The position numbers were made by a program, and so were the translations under genes. Below the pieces are notes generated by a model. It was not told the origin of the DNA. It ran no database searches and saw nothing but the letters and a program-made list of their open reading frames with translations. This document shows, piece after piece, positions 32,428 to 47,400 of a DNA stretch of 64,000 bases (the first letter of the stretch is position 1; each line of letters starts with the position of its first letter). The DNA is from Symsagittifera roscoffensis. Lineage: Eukaryota; Xenacoelomorpha; Acoela; Convolutidae. The stretch is taken from assembly GCF_963678635.1 (NCBI RefSeq), contig NC_087062.1:62106386-62170385 (forward strand), in the 5' to 3' direction.

Positions 32428-35400
32428 CTAAAACGATATCATATCAATAATTGCCCACTAAGTAGAGAAATCTCCACGATGCGCTTAGTTCTCAAACTAA
32501 TTATCAAGAAACCTTTGATACACCGCGAAACTACAAATATAGCCAAAAGAAAAATACAATTGTCAATGACCCCAAGGCAGGGTTGCATAAAAATCTGATG
32601 TATATTCTCGAATGATTTAAATCCAATTTTTATTATTTCACCTTGATTTTTTCGATTTTTATTGGAAACGTTTTTGTTTCAAGAATCAATTGATTTACGC
32701 AAAATTATTGCCTCAGCATCCGAAAGAAGAACACAAGTTACCCATATTTTTCTATTCTCAGTCAATTTCTGAGACTGGAATGGATAAATCCGAAAGTGCT
32801 GAAAAACTTTTCCAGTAAAAAAAGCTATGAAGAGCGAATTACGTAACCAATGTATATATTGCAAGCTGGCTTGTATGTTTACCGCAGCACTCGGCAGGAT
32901 AACACAAAGTCTGATTTTTTATTTTAATTTATATTCTACGATTAAAATCCGATTGAAATCATTGATTTAAATCAAGTTATTTTAATCATGCAACCCTGCC
33001 CCAAGGAAATAAAAAAGTAACAAAAAAGAAAGTTGCACACAGGGGCGACGCAGCAGCTTCGCAAACACGAGCGAAAAAGCGGCGAAAATTCAGGAGCTTT
33101 CAAATGCACAAAAACAAACTTTGCGTGTAATAATTTGAAAAAAATAAAAAACTAAAGGCAGCCACACTAACTTTGCATGTAATAAATTAGAATGCATTAA
33201 GCCAAACTAGCGTGTAACGCACCTCCGGTGCTTCAAACAGAATATTTAACGTGAAAACTGCTTATATCTAAAATAAATAAAAAAACAGCGAAAAGAACAA
33301 AAAACCGTAAAAGTAGACGAGCGCACCCAACAACGCTTTTTATTTAAAAAATTAAACAAAAAAAATTCAACTGAAATGTTTTTAAACTGAAATGGTTAAA
33401 TCTCCGAAGTTACTGGGTTTCAACTTCTGGGTTTTAGAATGGCTAATAGCATACAAATAAACTCCCATATTTAAAAATTTCATTGTCAAAATCACTGAAT
33501 TCATGAATGTGACGCTTGCTCAAGTTAGTTCTTTTTTATTTAAAACGGCAGAATTTTTTTTCTTAGTTTAACTGATAGTTTATTGAATATTTTTTTTTGG
33601 AATTTTAGTCAATTTGTTTTGAAAAATCATGAAAAATGAATCATAATGCATATCTAGGAAAGCGAAATGAGCTGAGCAGTCATCTTCAGAGTCCATATAA
33701 AAACTTCCCGAGTGTCTCGACAGCACCCCATCATAATTTTGAGAAGTTGAAGTTCTTTTTAAAGATTAAGTTTTTCAAAAGTGATGAAAAATTATACAAA
33801 ATGGTATATCTCCCAAACAAAGATTATTTAAGCAGTCAAAACTTGAAGAAAAGAATTGCAACCTCTGGAAGTACCATGAGATCACCCCATTATAGAGTTG
33901 GGAAATGAAATTGTTTTCAAATCAAGTTTTTTGAATTTTTTTTGAGAATTATAGAAAAAAAACGTCGTCTTCGAAATTAAAAGGATTTCAGCAGCCACGA
34001 TTTGCAAGGTCTGACAGTACCCTGACACCATAGAGTTGATAAAATCAACTTTTTGAAGTTCTTTTAAATCTAAGTTATGTGAAAAACGTCATATCTTGGT
34101 AGGTTAAAGGTTCTGAGAAGCCATATTTTGAGGCCAGATTTGGAATCCCTGGGAAAAACCTGGCAGCATCCAATTACTGAGTTGAGTTATTTTAATATAA
34201 ATTAATTATAATTTTTTTTTGAAACAATTATAATTTTGTTTCTGAAAAAAACAACAAAAAACGTCATATCTCGAAAACTAAGGGTCAAGATTCGCAACCT
34301 CTGAGAATACTCTAATAGCCCCCCAACTACAGGGTTTGGAAATTCAAACTTTCAAGAAAAAAAAACAAATTTAAAATTGTTTGAAAAAAAAAATCACAAA
34401 AACGTCATATCTCGAAAACTACAAAGATTTGAGCAGTCATAACTAGAGGCAAGATTCGCATGACTCATGATTGGAGGCCAAACTCGCAACCCCTTGGGGA
34501 ATCCTGACAGACCCCTACTATTGGGCTGCTAATTTTAAGCTCTGTGAAATAACCACTAAGTTCAAACTCGGAAAAAAAATTCTTAACTATTGCAATATAC
34601 GATATAGCTTAAGCGTGAAAAAATTCTTTCGTTAAGCAAGCAAACAATACGTTGAAAAAGCTTACACGTGGCGAGATATTGAAGCCCGCATTTAAATATT
34701 TAATAGATTGCGTATAAATTATGCATTTCAGAAATATCGCTTTGGAAAAATCTAGCATTTCAAAAATCTCGCATTGGCAGATATTCGAGTTGGAAAATTT
34801 TTTGGCCAATGTGAGCAATCTCCCTTTTAACATACCAAGTGAACAATCTATCTAAATGGCATATTCAATATGCAAGCCGTAAGGCCAGCATGTACTATGC
34901 TCAAACCTGATTGGCTGAAAGATATTACTTTCAACCAAAAAACAATGCCCCTCCTAGATCAATTTATTGGAGAGATTGTTCACTTAGTATAGTAAGTACA
35001 TTCACATTTCAGAAATTCGACTGTTGTATGAAACAAATAGCTTTTTCTTTGTTTCAATTAACGAAATAAAAAAGCATCAACTGTGTCAGCTTATTACTAA
35101 TCAAATGTCAAAGCACTTGGGATTATAATGCCAATCTAGCCTACCGATTCAAAAAAGCTACCAAAAGTAGCACTTTTATATGCGACTTAGCTTGGCAAAA
35201 AAATTGCATCGTACAATCAGGGGGCTATTATCATAATGGAGGGACTAAGTTATGGAACATTTTCAGCCAATCAGAATCGTTAGTCGTTCCTATTCGCTGA
35301 ATATTTTTTTACACACAATTGAAGTCAAAATTAGCAAAAATGATTTAAGGGCCACTTTTGCTGTTCATTTTGTTCAAATACGGAATAAAGTTTTTGTTTT

Positions 35401-38400
35401 GTCTTTAAGTTTTTTTTAAACAGAGGCGAAGCTACACTTCGCAAACACTAGCAGCAGCAAAACACTAGCAGCAGCAGCAGCAGCAAGAAAGCAGCTCTAT
35501 TAAGTGAAACAAAGAAAAAGCAATCCTGGAATTAGCAAAAAAAATTCTGCCACGAGACGGATTCACACCTGCGACCTGGAGATGAAGAATCTAACGCCGT
35601 AACCTCTCAGCCAGGGACGCTTAATAATCGTCAAACACTAGATTGGGGAAAAAAAGTTCGTCGCTCACAAGGTCGGTAGAGTAAAAATTGCTATACTCTA
35701 TGTAATAAATTTTTTCTAACGCCTTTTAGACATGAAACTATTTAAAAATAAATTTTCAAATCATATTGCAATCGGTCAATTTTAGTTCTGATGGCCTGAT
35801 TTTATTTTCCTAAATTGTAACTTTCGCGAATTCTTTTAGAATTTTGGAAACTCAATTGTGATGGGCTCAAAATTATTGAAAAGAAATTTCAAACAATTGG
35901 TCCCTCTATCATGAGGGCGCCACCATACTATCACACTACGCTACGTTCGAGTAAAGCGCCAATGAACAAGGAAACCGAAAATTAAGTTTTTAATATTATT
36001 TTTATTTTTGGATTAAGGGAGAAAAAAATGTCATGTTAAAGCACAAAATATTTCCAGAATCTTTTAATTGACTATTAATTGATAAAACTTACCCAATTTG
36101 AAACACTGTCAATAAATAAATTTTGTATTCCACTAGAAAACCTTAAAATTAAAATCCACTTTCGAAACTAGAAGAAAAATTAATTTCTCGAAGTTACTTA
36201 ATTTTTTAATCAGATGATTTAATTGACACAGAGGCGAAGTTGCATTTCGCATCACATACACCAGCAAAAATTTGACTGAAAACGCTACAAATTTGAAAAA
36301 AAAATTACTAACTAACATGCTTCAATTTATGGCGCAGTAATAACACGAAATAATTAAACGTAGAAATTTTTTTTTTTAATTTGAGTTTTTTTTTGTGAAA
36401 ATTATCCCCCCACACACTATAATAAGTACAGAGTGATAAATTTGATCCTAGTAACAAATCAATTATGGCAAATAAAATTCCTTCAACCAATTTGGAACGG
36501 TTTCTATGAAGATTAAATCTCCGCTTACGCGTTAATGGCGCAAAATATATCGCGCGTTAATTGTCCCAAATTGGGCAAAATGGCAATTTTTAAACCCCCA
36601 TAACTTTACAAAAAATGATCACAGGTGAAATATTTATCCAAATTTAAGTTCAGGACAACAATAATTTTTGAATGATATAAAAAACATCCCGTCAAAAATG
36701 GCTGGTTAAAAAGTCGAAAGTTGTCTGAAGAAAAAAAAACCACCCCACGAGCACAAATATTCCGTTATTTTTGTAACGAAAGTCGGAACAATAAAAGTCT
36801 GTGTTAAAATCTTTAGCAGTTAATAGCTGGTAACTGATCAAAATGAACACTTTCAAAATGAGCACATTTTATCGCAACAATATTTGCGTCGCAACAATAT
36901 TTGCGACTTAGGATGAAAAAAAAGATAGTTCATACTATAACACAAGCGTTGCTTGTGTAAATATACATCAGTAAAAAAGAGCGGAGGGCTAACGAACTCA
37001 TAAGAGAAACTAAGGCACTCAAGCTTTTTCGCGCAATTCTGTTATTTGAGAGGGTAATGTTTCTACCTGTTAGGCAAATGAACTTCCCGGAAAAATTAAT
37101 TTTGAGCGTGTTCAAAATTTAGGACTGTACATTAAGAAAAAATTATTATAGCCAACTTAATGGAACTTAATATGCACATTTTCAGGTCAAAATTAGCTTT
37201 CATTTTTCACAGATAAAAAATGTCAGTTTTTGGGTTCCCGACATATGACGTATCCTATAGTATCTTTTTCTATCAATTTTTTCAAACCCATAACTCAGTG
37301 TTTATTCATTAACTAACCAACTGGGGCGTCTGCCAATCGGCATTTCCAGACAATACACTAGCATTGGAGCTTGACCTTGTTCTTTCTTCATTTCTATTCT
37401 CTAGATGTCCATCTGCCATCGGATCATTTGATCCCTCCTTCACCACCACATGCAGAAGGGGTTCATCGACACTTTCCTCTCGCACTACAAATCCATTGTC
37501 ATCATCATTCTCTTCTTCTTCAGTTTCCTCCTCTACTTCTGAAGTGGGAGGCATGATTTCGCTGTCTTCACTATTGTCTGAAAGTTTCAAAATAGTTTGA
37601 ACTTTCAGCTGATCGACTGTGACGAAACGATAATGAGAAAACTAAAAACGATAACATTGGTAGCAATTTAGTACAATCTTTTTTACAGAGAACAGTTTTC
37701 ACGGAGAAAAAATTTTTTCTCGATGTAAACTAACCGTGACACCTTTTCAAAATTCTTTTACGAGGTTTATCACATCGCCTTCGAACTAGCATCTTCAAAA
37801 AATTTAGCCAAAACTAACACAAATAGCCTGCTGCTGCGCAAGTAGCTCTCAGTAATTTCCAACATATTTAATTCTGCAAAAATATGGAAAAGCGAAAAAA
37901 AATTTCTAGTAGTTAGAAATTCTGTTTTTCCGACAGATTTTTTTGATGATTATTATTCGAAGCAAGATTGAAAGCGTTTCAAAATGTTAGTTTGATCACT
38001 ATTTGAACATTCACTGCATTACGCCAAGTTTTTATTTCAAAGTCGAAATTCGAATGTGGGGGAAAGTGGCCATCATTTTTGAGTATTGTCAATCATATTT
38101 CAGTCTTTTAAAATTAGTCTACGTACTCGGTTGTCTGCTTACTACACGGACACCGGTATCGAGTCATTACGATATCAGAATCATCACAAAGAAATCAAAG
38201 CAAATTGAATCTGTTCTTCGCTCTAATGAAAATTCAAAAAACATGACCAGGTTAAAAACACGGGTTAACGGGCAGCAGTAACTTACCCATTCTTATCTCC
38301 TCAATTGGTGGTTCCTGGAAGAAATCAGTGTCCGCATCATCACCCCCGTCCCCCAGTCGATCACATCCCCTTGGTGACCGAAATGGGTCCTCTTCCTCCT

Positions 38401-41400
38401 CCACTACACTCACTGGGATCTCCTAAAAAGAGTTCCCTTTGTACTCATAACGGAAGCAAATGCAGACTAATTGTTGTGATAAATTTTTAAAATAGTTTCA
38501 GATGGCTGAATTGAAGATCGATGAATTGTTACAAACAACTAAATGCGCAAATGCGGATCAATCGGTGAACGAAATTCTGAAAATTATTCTCGAAGATCTC
38601 CAAAAAAAAGAATCAAGAAACAAAGTGAGAAAGTCGTGACACTGAATGAAATAACAGACCTAGAACTGCGGATATCCGAACACGAACAATATAGTTCACA
38701 AAGACTGCATTATTATTGAACATGCGGAATGGAACTTTGATAGCCTCAGGAAAAGTATATGTGAGTTCTTCCTGAAAAGCTTGTGTACAAAATTGTTCCC
38801 GCGAATCTAAAAGCTTGCCACCCTTTCAAAAAGGGTAACGAAAAGTTTTCCCCTACCGCCATTGTTAAAATTGTATAAACCGAGGACAAGAACAACGTTT
38901 AACATCGAGTGATGGCAGGCAAGCATCCAAACCAGAGTTATTTGAATCCCACTTTTCTCGAGGAACGTCTTCTCAAACGTGATGCTGAGCTTTAAAAAAT
39001 GCCTATGAAAGTGGATACGTAATAACAAGCACAATTGTCAAATAAAAAAATGTTCCATCAACACGAGGATGGCTCTCGAACGGCCATTCTCGTGTGGAAT
39101 TAAAGATCTCTTGAATATCTAGTCTAGAGCGATCAAGAGAAAGAAAAGAACAGTTTCGTTTCACTGTTGGTAACAGTGGACGAGAAGTACTGCAAGATGA
39201 AAACCGAGAATTAAACAAAGGTCTGAGGGAAGCAATTGAAGAAAGAGCACAGCTGTAGAGTCTGAGTTACCTAGAATTCAAGAGGACAAACATAAGAATC
39301 AAATTCTTACTTTTACTCCAGCAATTGCGCTTAATAGAATAAAAAAAGTGAAAGAGACCCATGCAAGCTGCTAATAATCTATTAGGTGCTACAACCTAGA
39401 AGTAAAGGCTTGTTTAAGAGCTTAGAAAGTTTTACCGTTTTTTATTGCATTAAGTGCGACTTGATTTCCCGATAGTGACAATACAGTTAGTTTTTGTTTT
39501 CATTACTACCGTCCTTGCATTGTTGAGACCAGAGAATCTAGCGGCGAGGAATTGCGATATATGTTCGCAATACATTCAGATTTTGTAACTCTGACTGCAG
39601 TAGTGACCTGGAGGCAGTAAATATCAAGTTAATACTGAATGAAATGATATCCTGAATATAAAATTTCATCAGACCGCCTTTTTAGAAACCAGGATGCTAA
39701 GAAATCAAATTAATCCAGTTGGTGATTCAAATAAAAATATAAGCAACGACAACCAACATTGTATGAAACTTAAGAGGTTGTGTCTTACAACTATAAAACT
39801 TTAATTTAATCGATGATAACAAGGCAAACAGCCAATTCTGCAACTTCAAAGATCAAGTTATAAACAATTTTCATGTTTTCGCCTCAGTTTTAGATTGGGA
39901 CATCTCAGATCACTTTCAACTGGCAGTTGACATTATTTATGCGACTAATATTGAGAACGAAAGTTCAAAATTTGAACCTTCAGTCATTTGAGTGATTCAA
40001 TTAAATAGTATAGTTCCTTCTGGATTTGCAAAATAGTTTGAAAAGCTCAGCTGTAAATAAAAGTGTTGAAGAAATTTCAAAAACTCATCAAGACATGCAC
40101 CAGAAAAGATGTTTCCCATTCACCAGAAAAAAAACATGGATTACCAACTGCTGTATGAGCGAAAAAACATATCGTGCAACTATTCATAAGCCGCTAAGAG
40201 ATAAGTGCTAAGTGTTCAGGTTAAAACATTAGCACGCGTCAATAATGAGAAAGAACTGTTGTAAGTGCTTCAAACACTTTTTGTTCAATAGTTATACATG
40301 AAGACCAACAATAGAATAATCTAGTTCGAATGAAAATAAATTGAACGAGTTTTATTTGCTATAATTGGTGAAAACCTAGCAGCAATTTTCATAACGAAGC
40401 CAGTCCAAACCTTCCTGCTTGTAATCAAATTTTTTTAGTTGAAGCCCATTCAATTTTTGAAATTTTTAAAGCTATATTGAAATTGCCCAATAATTTTACA
40501 GTTAGTGCTGATGGAAAATCAAATATTTAAATTTAATTATTGAAATTGTAATTTCGATTTATTTGACTAAGAAGTGCATAAATTGGGTCAAACCCTTTCT
40601 TGTTTAAAAATGCGTAGAGATTGGCACTTTATAAGGCTGGCGAATTTACAAATCTTATATTTATACGCCCATTTCTTTGATCAGTCCACTTGATAAAATT
40701 TTTGAAAGGCTTTTATATACTAATTTAACAAGAAATAAGGGATAAAACTGCTTTTTTATGATTAAAATCAACTTTTTTCTCAAGATAAAACATTCAACGT
40801 TTCGGTGACATCTGGCACCACCATCAGGAACTGGAAGAAAACTTAATTGAGAACAGCACTAGAAGGTGAAAAGAGCACTGTTGGGTAAACACAAAATGTT
40901 AGATAGACATCAAAGTGAACAAAAACTCAAAAAGTTCAACAAAAAAGCACCCAAACGTGGAGAAAATAGCACTTAAAAAGTTAAACGATAAAACAGCTAG
41001 AAAAGACTCAAAATGATGGTATATGACTGTTTATTCAAACCACAATTCTGATGTTTTATGTGATATGCCCCCGTGAGAAGGGCACGCCAGGAAGAAGACT
41101 TCTCAAGGACCTCGAAACAAATGATCCTCCAAATGATCTTCGATGGATGGTAGACATGATAGGATCATAGATGGCAGAAATACCTCCAGACTGTTAATTG
41201 ATATGTTCCCTGACCCTCGAGTGTAAATGTCGTCGAGTGACGCCCACATAACGAGAATTACAACCCGTTTCTGGACATCAAATAGGTACATCAAGCCGCC
41301 ATTATGGACCATTTTCGGCTGATTTTCTGGACGTCTGAGGATCGATATCAAATTGTTAGAAGTTAAGATCAGCCTGAGACACGGAACTTCAATACGGCTG

Positions 41401-44400
41401 CATAGATTTTCCAAGGAGTTTTTTATTGGCTGATTCACCACATGAAAAAATCAATAAAGAAGAAACTTCGTCAGATAATTGTTCTCGCAAATTTTGCTCA
41501 CCAACACCCAATTTCTTGTTCAGAAAATTACGAAATTGAATACTCAAGCTACCAGGATCTTAACCCAGCCGCGTCAGACAACCAATACTTCTCTCAATTT
41601 CTTTGTGAAACTCAATCCAATTTGAATGAAAATAAAATGAGTTTTTACTGCTTGTCGATGACACGTTTGTCTTCCTGCTAAAGTTTCCTGCTTGCCGATG
41701 ACATAGTGTCATCCGCTATAACGATGACGCCTTTTTGCTTTTTTCGTCGCCGTGTCACTTTGATGAGTTCCTCGAGAAGTTCAATTTATTCCATCCTTCA
41801 ATTCAATTCATCTATGAATTAGCTGGGAACAACATTATTTCTTTTATCGGCGTGTCTGTTTCAATGCATTCTGGCGGTTTTGAGACATCAGTTCATCACA
41901 AAAAATGCGACAAATGCTTATTTCTGCAGGCCAAATCGTTCTGCGATGAGGGTAATAAACACAACCTGATGCCCATTGGTTGAGAGATGTATTGGTTGTC
42001 TGACGCGGCTGGGTTATGATCCTGATAGCTTGAGTATTCAAATTCGTAATTTTCTGAACAAGAAATTAGGTGTCGGTGAGAAAAATTTGCGAGAAAAAAT
42101 ATCTGACGAAGTTTCTTGTTTATTGATTTTACCATATCGTAGTGAATCAGCCAAAAAAGTACTACGGTCCTCCTTGGAGAATCTATGCAGCCGTATTGAA
42201 GTTCCGTTTGTCAGGCTGATCTTAAAGTCTTACAACTTTATATCGATCCACAGACGTCCAGAAAAGCAGCCAAAAATGGTCAATAATGGCGGTGTGAAGT
42301 ACCTATTTCGTTGGTCAGAAACAGGTTGTAATTCTCGTTCTGGAGTCACTCGACGACATTTACACAAGAGGGTCAGGGAACATGCCAGTAGACAGTCTGG
42401 AGGCGTTCCTGCCATCTATGATCACCTCATGATGCACGACATTCGACCATCCATCAAAAATAATTTAGGGTGTTTTGAGGTCCTTGAGAAGTCTTCCTCC
42501 TGGCGTCTCCTTCTTTTCACGGAGGCATATCACATTAAACATCAGAATTTATGATTTGAATAAACAGTCAGATTCCACCATTTTGAGTCTTTTCTAGCTG
42601 TTTTATCGTTTAACTTTTTCAGTGCTATTTTTCCTTTTCCCCCACGTTTAGGTGCTTTTTGTTGTTGAACTTTTTGGGTTTTTGTTCACTTTGATGTCTA
42701 TTTAACGTTTTGTATTTACCCACTCAACAGTGCTCTTTTCACCTTCTAGTGCTCTGTTCTTAATTTACTTTATTTTTCAGTTCCTGATGATGGCGCCAGA
42801 TGTCACCGAAACGTTGAATGTTTTATTAGAGAAAAAAGTTGATTTTAATCATGAAAAAGCAGTTTTATCCCTTATTTCTTGTTAAATTGTTATCCGGCAC
42901 AAAAATATTCAGTTTTATAGAAAAAGTTAGTTAAATTATTTGAAAATGAAAAAGTGTTTTTATCTTCAGTGATGGTGAATTTAGCTTGTAAAAATAATCT
43001 AGATCTGATGCGGTGGCTCTCCAGCCAAATGAACTTCAAAGCTCAATCGGTATGGAAAAAGCAATCTGCTTGTTTTACTGATCTGAAGGAAGCCTTGGAT
43101 GATTTATTATCTCAGTGTAAAAATTCAAATGACTTTCTTTAAGCAAATGATACTGCCATAGTGAAAAAAAATTGATATATTTATCCGGGTGCTTCTCAAG
43201 TTAGCGACTGGATGTATTCAAATCACCTCACTATAACGACAAACCATTCAATTACTTTAGACAACAAAGCATGTGAGCAAGTATTCTGGAATGATGATTG
43301 ATGAAACACTGAGTTTCGATCCTCAGATTAATTACATGTCAAAAATTTTAAAATAAAATGGTCTTTCATAGAATCAAATACGTGTTTCATCGTTAGCATC
43401 TGTTAAAATACCACAATAGTTTCGTAAACTGTTCAATATCATGGTTTAAAATACGGTTGCTCAAATTGAGTTAGTTTGAATCAGGCATTAAAATAGAAAA
43501 AACGAAATGCATGTATATGAACTTTTCAAAGAGGTTATCAAACAGCTTTTGAAAACAAGCAATTTAAACTGTATGAACAGTGATCAACGATCCTCAAGTT
43601 TTGTTATCTTTTCATTATAAAGGTACAGCTGCCAAATTAAAGCTTCAATATAGGCTGATTAAAAATTCATATGCTTTCAATGAAACTGAAATATAACTGA
43701 TAATGATAGTCGATATCGGTTCAATTGCTAAATTCGCAGAATTTTAGACAGCTATATTATTGATATCAACGATTTACACGACATTGTTTTAAAAAACCAG
43801 TTAAATTACACTAACTATCATGGTGTTGAGAGAACAAGGTGCTCTATAAGAATCAATACTTTTGAACTAAGAACTCGTGTGGAGCTTTCTATGGATAATT
43901 GTAAATCATTTATGATTTTGTGTTTCAGTTAGCGTTTTGTGAACTGAAACCCCTTGAATTTGTTCCCTGTTTACGCATGGACTCAGTTGGGTGACCTTTA
44001 TCCAAAATTCTCCATTACTTTCTACACTGGGTGTGGAGACTCTAGGAACATGTCACAGTTAGTAGTAGCAGTAACCATTAAGTAAATACAATCAGGAAAT
44101 TTAAAAAAACGGTTACAGGTGCCTACGCGTAGCGAGTTTCAGAGCCAAAACAATTTTGGTAGTGCATTTTGTTGGCAAAATTAAGATCTCGTGGTTGTTT
44201 TCCAAGTTATATGATCAATATCGTGGCAAATCGACCACTGCTACCGGTGATGGCATAATGGGACTTCGCGTTGAAACAGTACAAAAATTGAGTAACGTTT
44301 TAAAATCAAATCAGTTTAACTTTTCATTCGATCTGCTTTGCTGCTTCTTCGGAAAAAAGAATGTTTGTAATACCCAGATATTAGAGTCAGCGTTGTGAGG

Positions 44401-47400
44401 GCAAATGATTGTGACTAATCCAAGGTTATCTCATTTGAATGCCAAATTTGTTTTCAGTCTTGTGATTTTTCTAGACTTCAATTTAATTTTTATTTTACAA
44501 GTGTCAAAAGTTTATTTTAAAATGAACTTTATCATTTTTGAATGTCCTAGTATTCCCTTTTGAATGTCCTAGTATTCCCTTTTTAATTCCCTATTGAACT
44601 ATTTTCCCTTTTACACTTCCCTTTTGTCCTAGTTTTCCCATTTTTAGGTCTTAGTTTTCCTTGAAACTTACTAGCGCATCTTTTCCTATTAATTAACTGC
44701 AAACAAAAATAGCCGATTGCTAGAAGCACTGAATATTTTGATCAATAAGTTTTGCTAGAGCGCTGTGTGGGGCTATGAAGTAAAAGGTCGCAAAAACATG
44801 AGCATTGGCCTTATTTGAGTACGGTTGTCTTCAAAAAATGGAAAACAAACTTAAGCCAAAAAAAACTTTCCATCAATGTTTTCAAGTTTTTGTGCATAAC
44901 TGTTCCGACCAGTGAAAATAGGGTGGAAATTTTGTCTTAATATTCCAGGCAAAATCAAGTAGCACAAATAAATGTCACGCAGCTCAAAGTTTTCCCAGTG
45001 TCGAGAAATAACTAAATGAGAATGTTAAGTTTCAGTCTAATTTTGAGCGGGTTAAGTAGGTCTTTTAACTAGATCTTAGATTGAAGATTTTCATTAAGGC
45101 AGTGAAAAACTAGAAAATCAAAGTTCATTTATTTGCGACAATATCTGTTGTCGATAATGTCTAATTCAACAATTTTCCACGCTTTTGCTTAGTTTTCTCA
45201 TCACGCACAAAGAGGATACTAATGAATTTAAATTATGAGTGTGGTCGTGTGGTACTTATTTTTATGAGAGTGGTCGGAAAATTTTGTGCTTGTTGCACAG
45301 CAACCAATTTTCCTTGTTTCTCCGTGTTATCCTTGTAACCAATTTTTTTTTGAGTGCTAGCAAAAAGATGCATGAATCTTCAACAACAAGTTTTCTTGGC
45401 TAAAATTAATCGCTCGCATTACTTGCTCAAAATGGGAATTTTAGCGAGAGCAGAAAGAAATGATTGTTGCATTAACTTTTGAAGTTACAATATTTATTGC
45501 GGATGAAACAAGTGTACAATAATACTAAATATGACAAAATAATTCATCAATCACTGAATTTACTAAGATACAATGAAGATACCTGTCGATGTGTATTCCT
45601 CATTTTATTTAAATTTCTAGTTTAATTAAATTTTCTTTGAGTACAACCATTCAAAAGAACTCATGGAAACTGTATACTGTAAATGGCTAAATAAAACTGC
45701 ATTGAGGAAAATTCTGGCGCGCAGAAGAATTTCTTCTCTTATGCATTTGATGATTTGGATTGAACTAACCATCTTCTTCAAAATTTTGTTTATTTCTTTC
45801 TAACCATCTAGGTTACCGAGAAATTTAACGGATTGAGATATAATTTTCGATGATTTTCTGAGTTTCTTTTTAGATGCTGAAGAAAAAATGATTAACTCAG
45901 TTTTCTCTACAGTGATAAAGGAATTTTTGAATCTTTCGAAATTCGAAAAAATATATCACATTGCAGCTCTCTAAGTTTCAAGAAAATTTTATGATCAACA
46001 ATTTTTTTACAACCGTATGTAATAATGATTGGCACAGGAAAAATACTGAAACTCCTCGTGAATCTTTTGTGATCAAAATATTCTAAGAAAAAACCTCCAT
46101 TAGTTTGTTTTGTCTCGAATGCAATTCAATTAGAGGGAAGCAAAAAATATTTATATTTTTTCCGTATTAGTTTTCAAGCATATGAGAGATATTGTAAATT
46201 ATTGAACAATGCAGCTAACTCTTGGTTGCCCAAAACATTAATATTTTTAAGCTTATGAACAAGCAGACAAACTTCATTTTTAGTCATTTCACCTTTAGGA
46301 TCGGGCATACAATTATTTCCGCAAGAAAACGAAACGCTGATAACCTTAGATCCCTGGTTCTGCAGCGATGCTCCTATAAATTCAATAATACAGCATGATG
46401 TTTCAAATAATGGGAGCAACGACCTTGTATTTTTTGGGAAACTTTAAGTTTGGCGAAAACTATTTATGACAGAGGTGAAGTTCGCATACACAAGCAAGAA
46501 TATGACAAAGAAAAAAAACTTTGTGTCTACAAAATTTCTTAAGTGACGCACGGCAATTATGAGTCTACATAATTGATACTTGACGCAAGACAATTATGAC
46601 ACATTATCAGTACCAGTCAATTTTAGTAAAAATAAATGTACCAACTAACATGCCTCAATTAATAGAGCGGACGCATTTTAGCTAGTATACGAAAAGTTCA
46701 TTAAATAATCCGAGCCTGCCCAGGTTCGAACCCTCTTATTTTGTTGCGAGTCTCCTTCCCTACATCTATGCTACAAATCCATAATACCGTGAAGCTAAAG
46801 TGCTATTTGTAATATAATAGTCTGTGTTTATATCCGTAGCATTGGATGTACCTAATAGCTGGTTATTGATCAAAATAAACACAGGTTGGAAAAAAGAAAG
46901 TTCTACTACCGCACAAGCTTTGCTTGTGTAAATAATCGTTCTGTTACAGCTGGTTGGCTAATCTCATGCAGAACTTTAAAAGGCAATGCAAACTTTAAAA
47001 GACCATACACATTTTTATGTCATGAATCTCGTTTGAAACACTTTCAAGCTTTCGCTTTAAGTAGATCATCTTGATCAGTTTTTTTTGGAACACGACTACA
47101 GAAAAAAGCGTGAAGTATCTGATACAACTTTAGACAAGCAGCCCGTTTTGTACTATTGTTCTAACATCAGCCATGTAATACTTGAACAGCGCTGCCCTTG
47201 GTTCGGAAAATCTTAATTTTTGGTCAACAATGACATCTAGACATTTGCACGATGAGTTTGCAGTGAAAATCATATTATTGATAGGAATATGAACTCAGGA
47301 AGATTTTGAGTTATGTTTAAAAGATACAAAGGTGGTTTCATCTGTATTTGAAGTTAACTTATTTGAAATTAACCAACCGTGGATGCTTGAGGTGTGTTGG

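Larger units (their letters stand above)
33007..37317. other. rest of the last intron of the zinc-finger gene
   Basis: Holds hairpin-headed repeats (33041, 35421, 36231), a region of repeated 'cgtcatatctcgaaaact' units (33.65-34.55 kb), a short foldback (34832-34991) and a MITE of the GGAGGGACC family. No exon recognised. Confidence 0.5.
40724..42886. mobile_element. head-to-head pair of 5'-truncated Penelope-like elements
   Basis: The left arm 40724-41597 and right arm 41980-42886 are inverted copies of one sequence. The right copy reads on the plus strand from about 41600: RT with VDDTFV (about 41655) and the thumb-like FLEKFNLFHPSIQF. Then comes a connector, then a GIY-YIG-type end with GVTRRHLHKRVREH and EAYHIKHQNL. 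The left copy holds only the connector, endonuclease and 3' UTR on the minus strand. Both are broken by frameshifts. RT plus GIY-YIG is the mark of Penelope-like elements. Confidence 0.75.
38500..43900 (+). mobile_element. decayed LINE retrotransposon, split by a Penelope-like pair
   Basis: At 38501 an ATG opens an ORF1-like frame with a coiled-coil start, soon stopped. A further frame has an ACHPFKKGN-like segment near 38810. Near 39840-39950 an endonuclease end is readable (LDWDISDHFQLAVD). After the insertion at 40724-42886, the RT end is readable near 43140-43340 (ANDTAIV, WMYSNHLTIT, IDETLSFDPQINYMSKI). Many stops. It lies antisense in intron 9 of the zinc-finger gene. Its 3' end is not defined; 43.9 kb is an estimate. 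Confidence 0.6.

Noticed and set aside
35440-35490. CRISPR-like repeats
   Set aside because: This is a (CAG)n microsatellite inside a SINE-like repeat; there are no spaced repeats.
46174-46440. Host exon on the minus strand
   Set aside because: Weak resemblance to a LINE endonuclease and no splice sites in phase with the zinc-finger gene.
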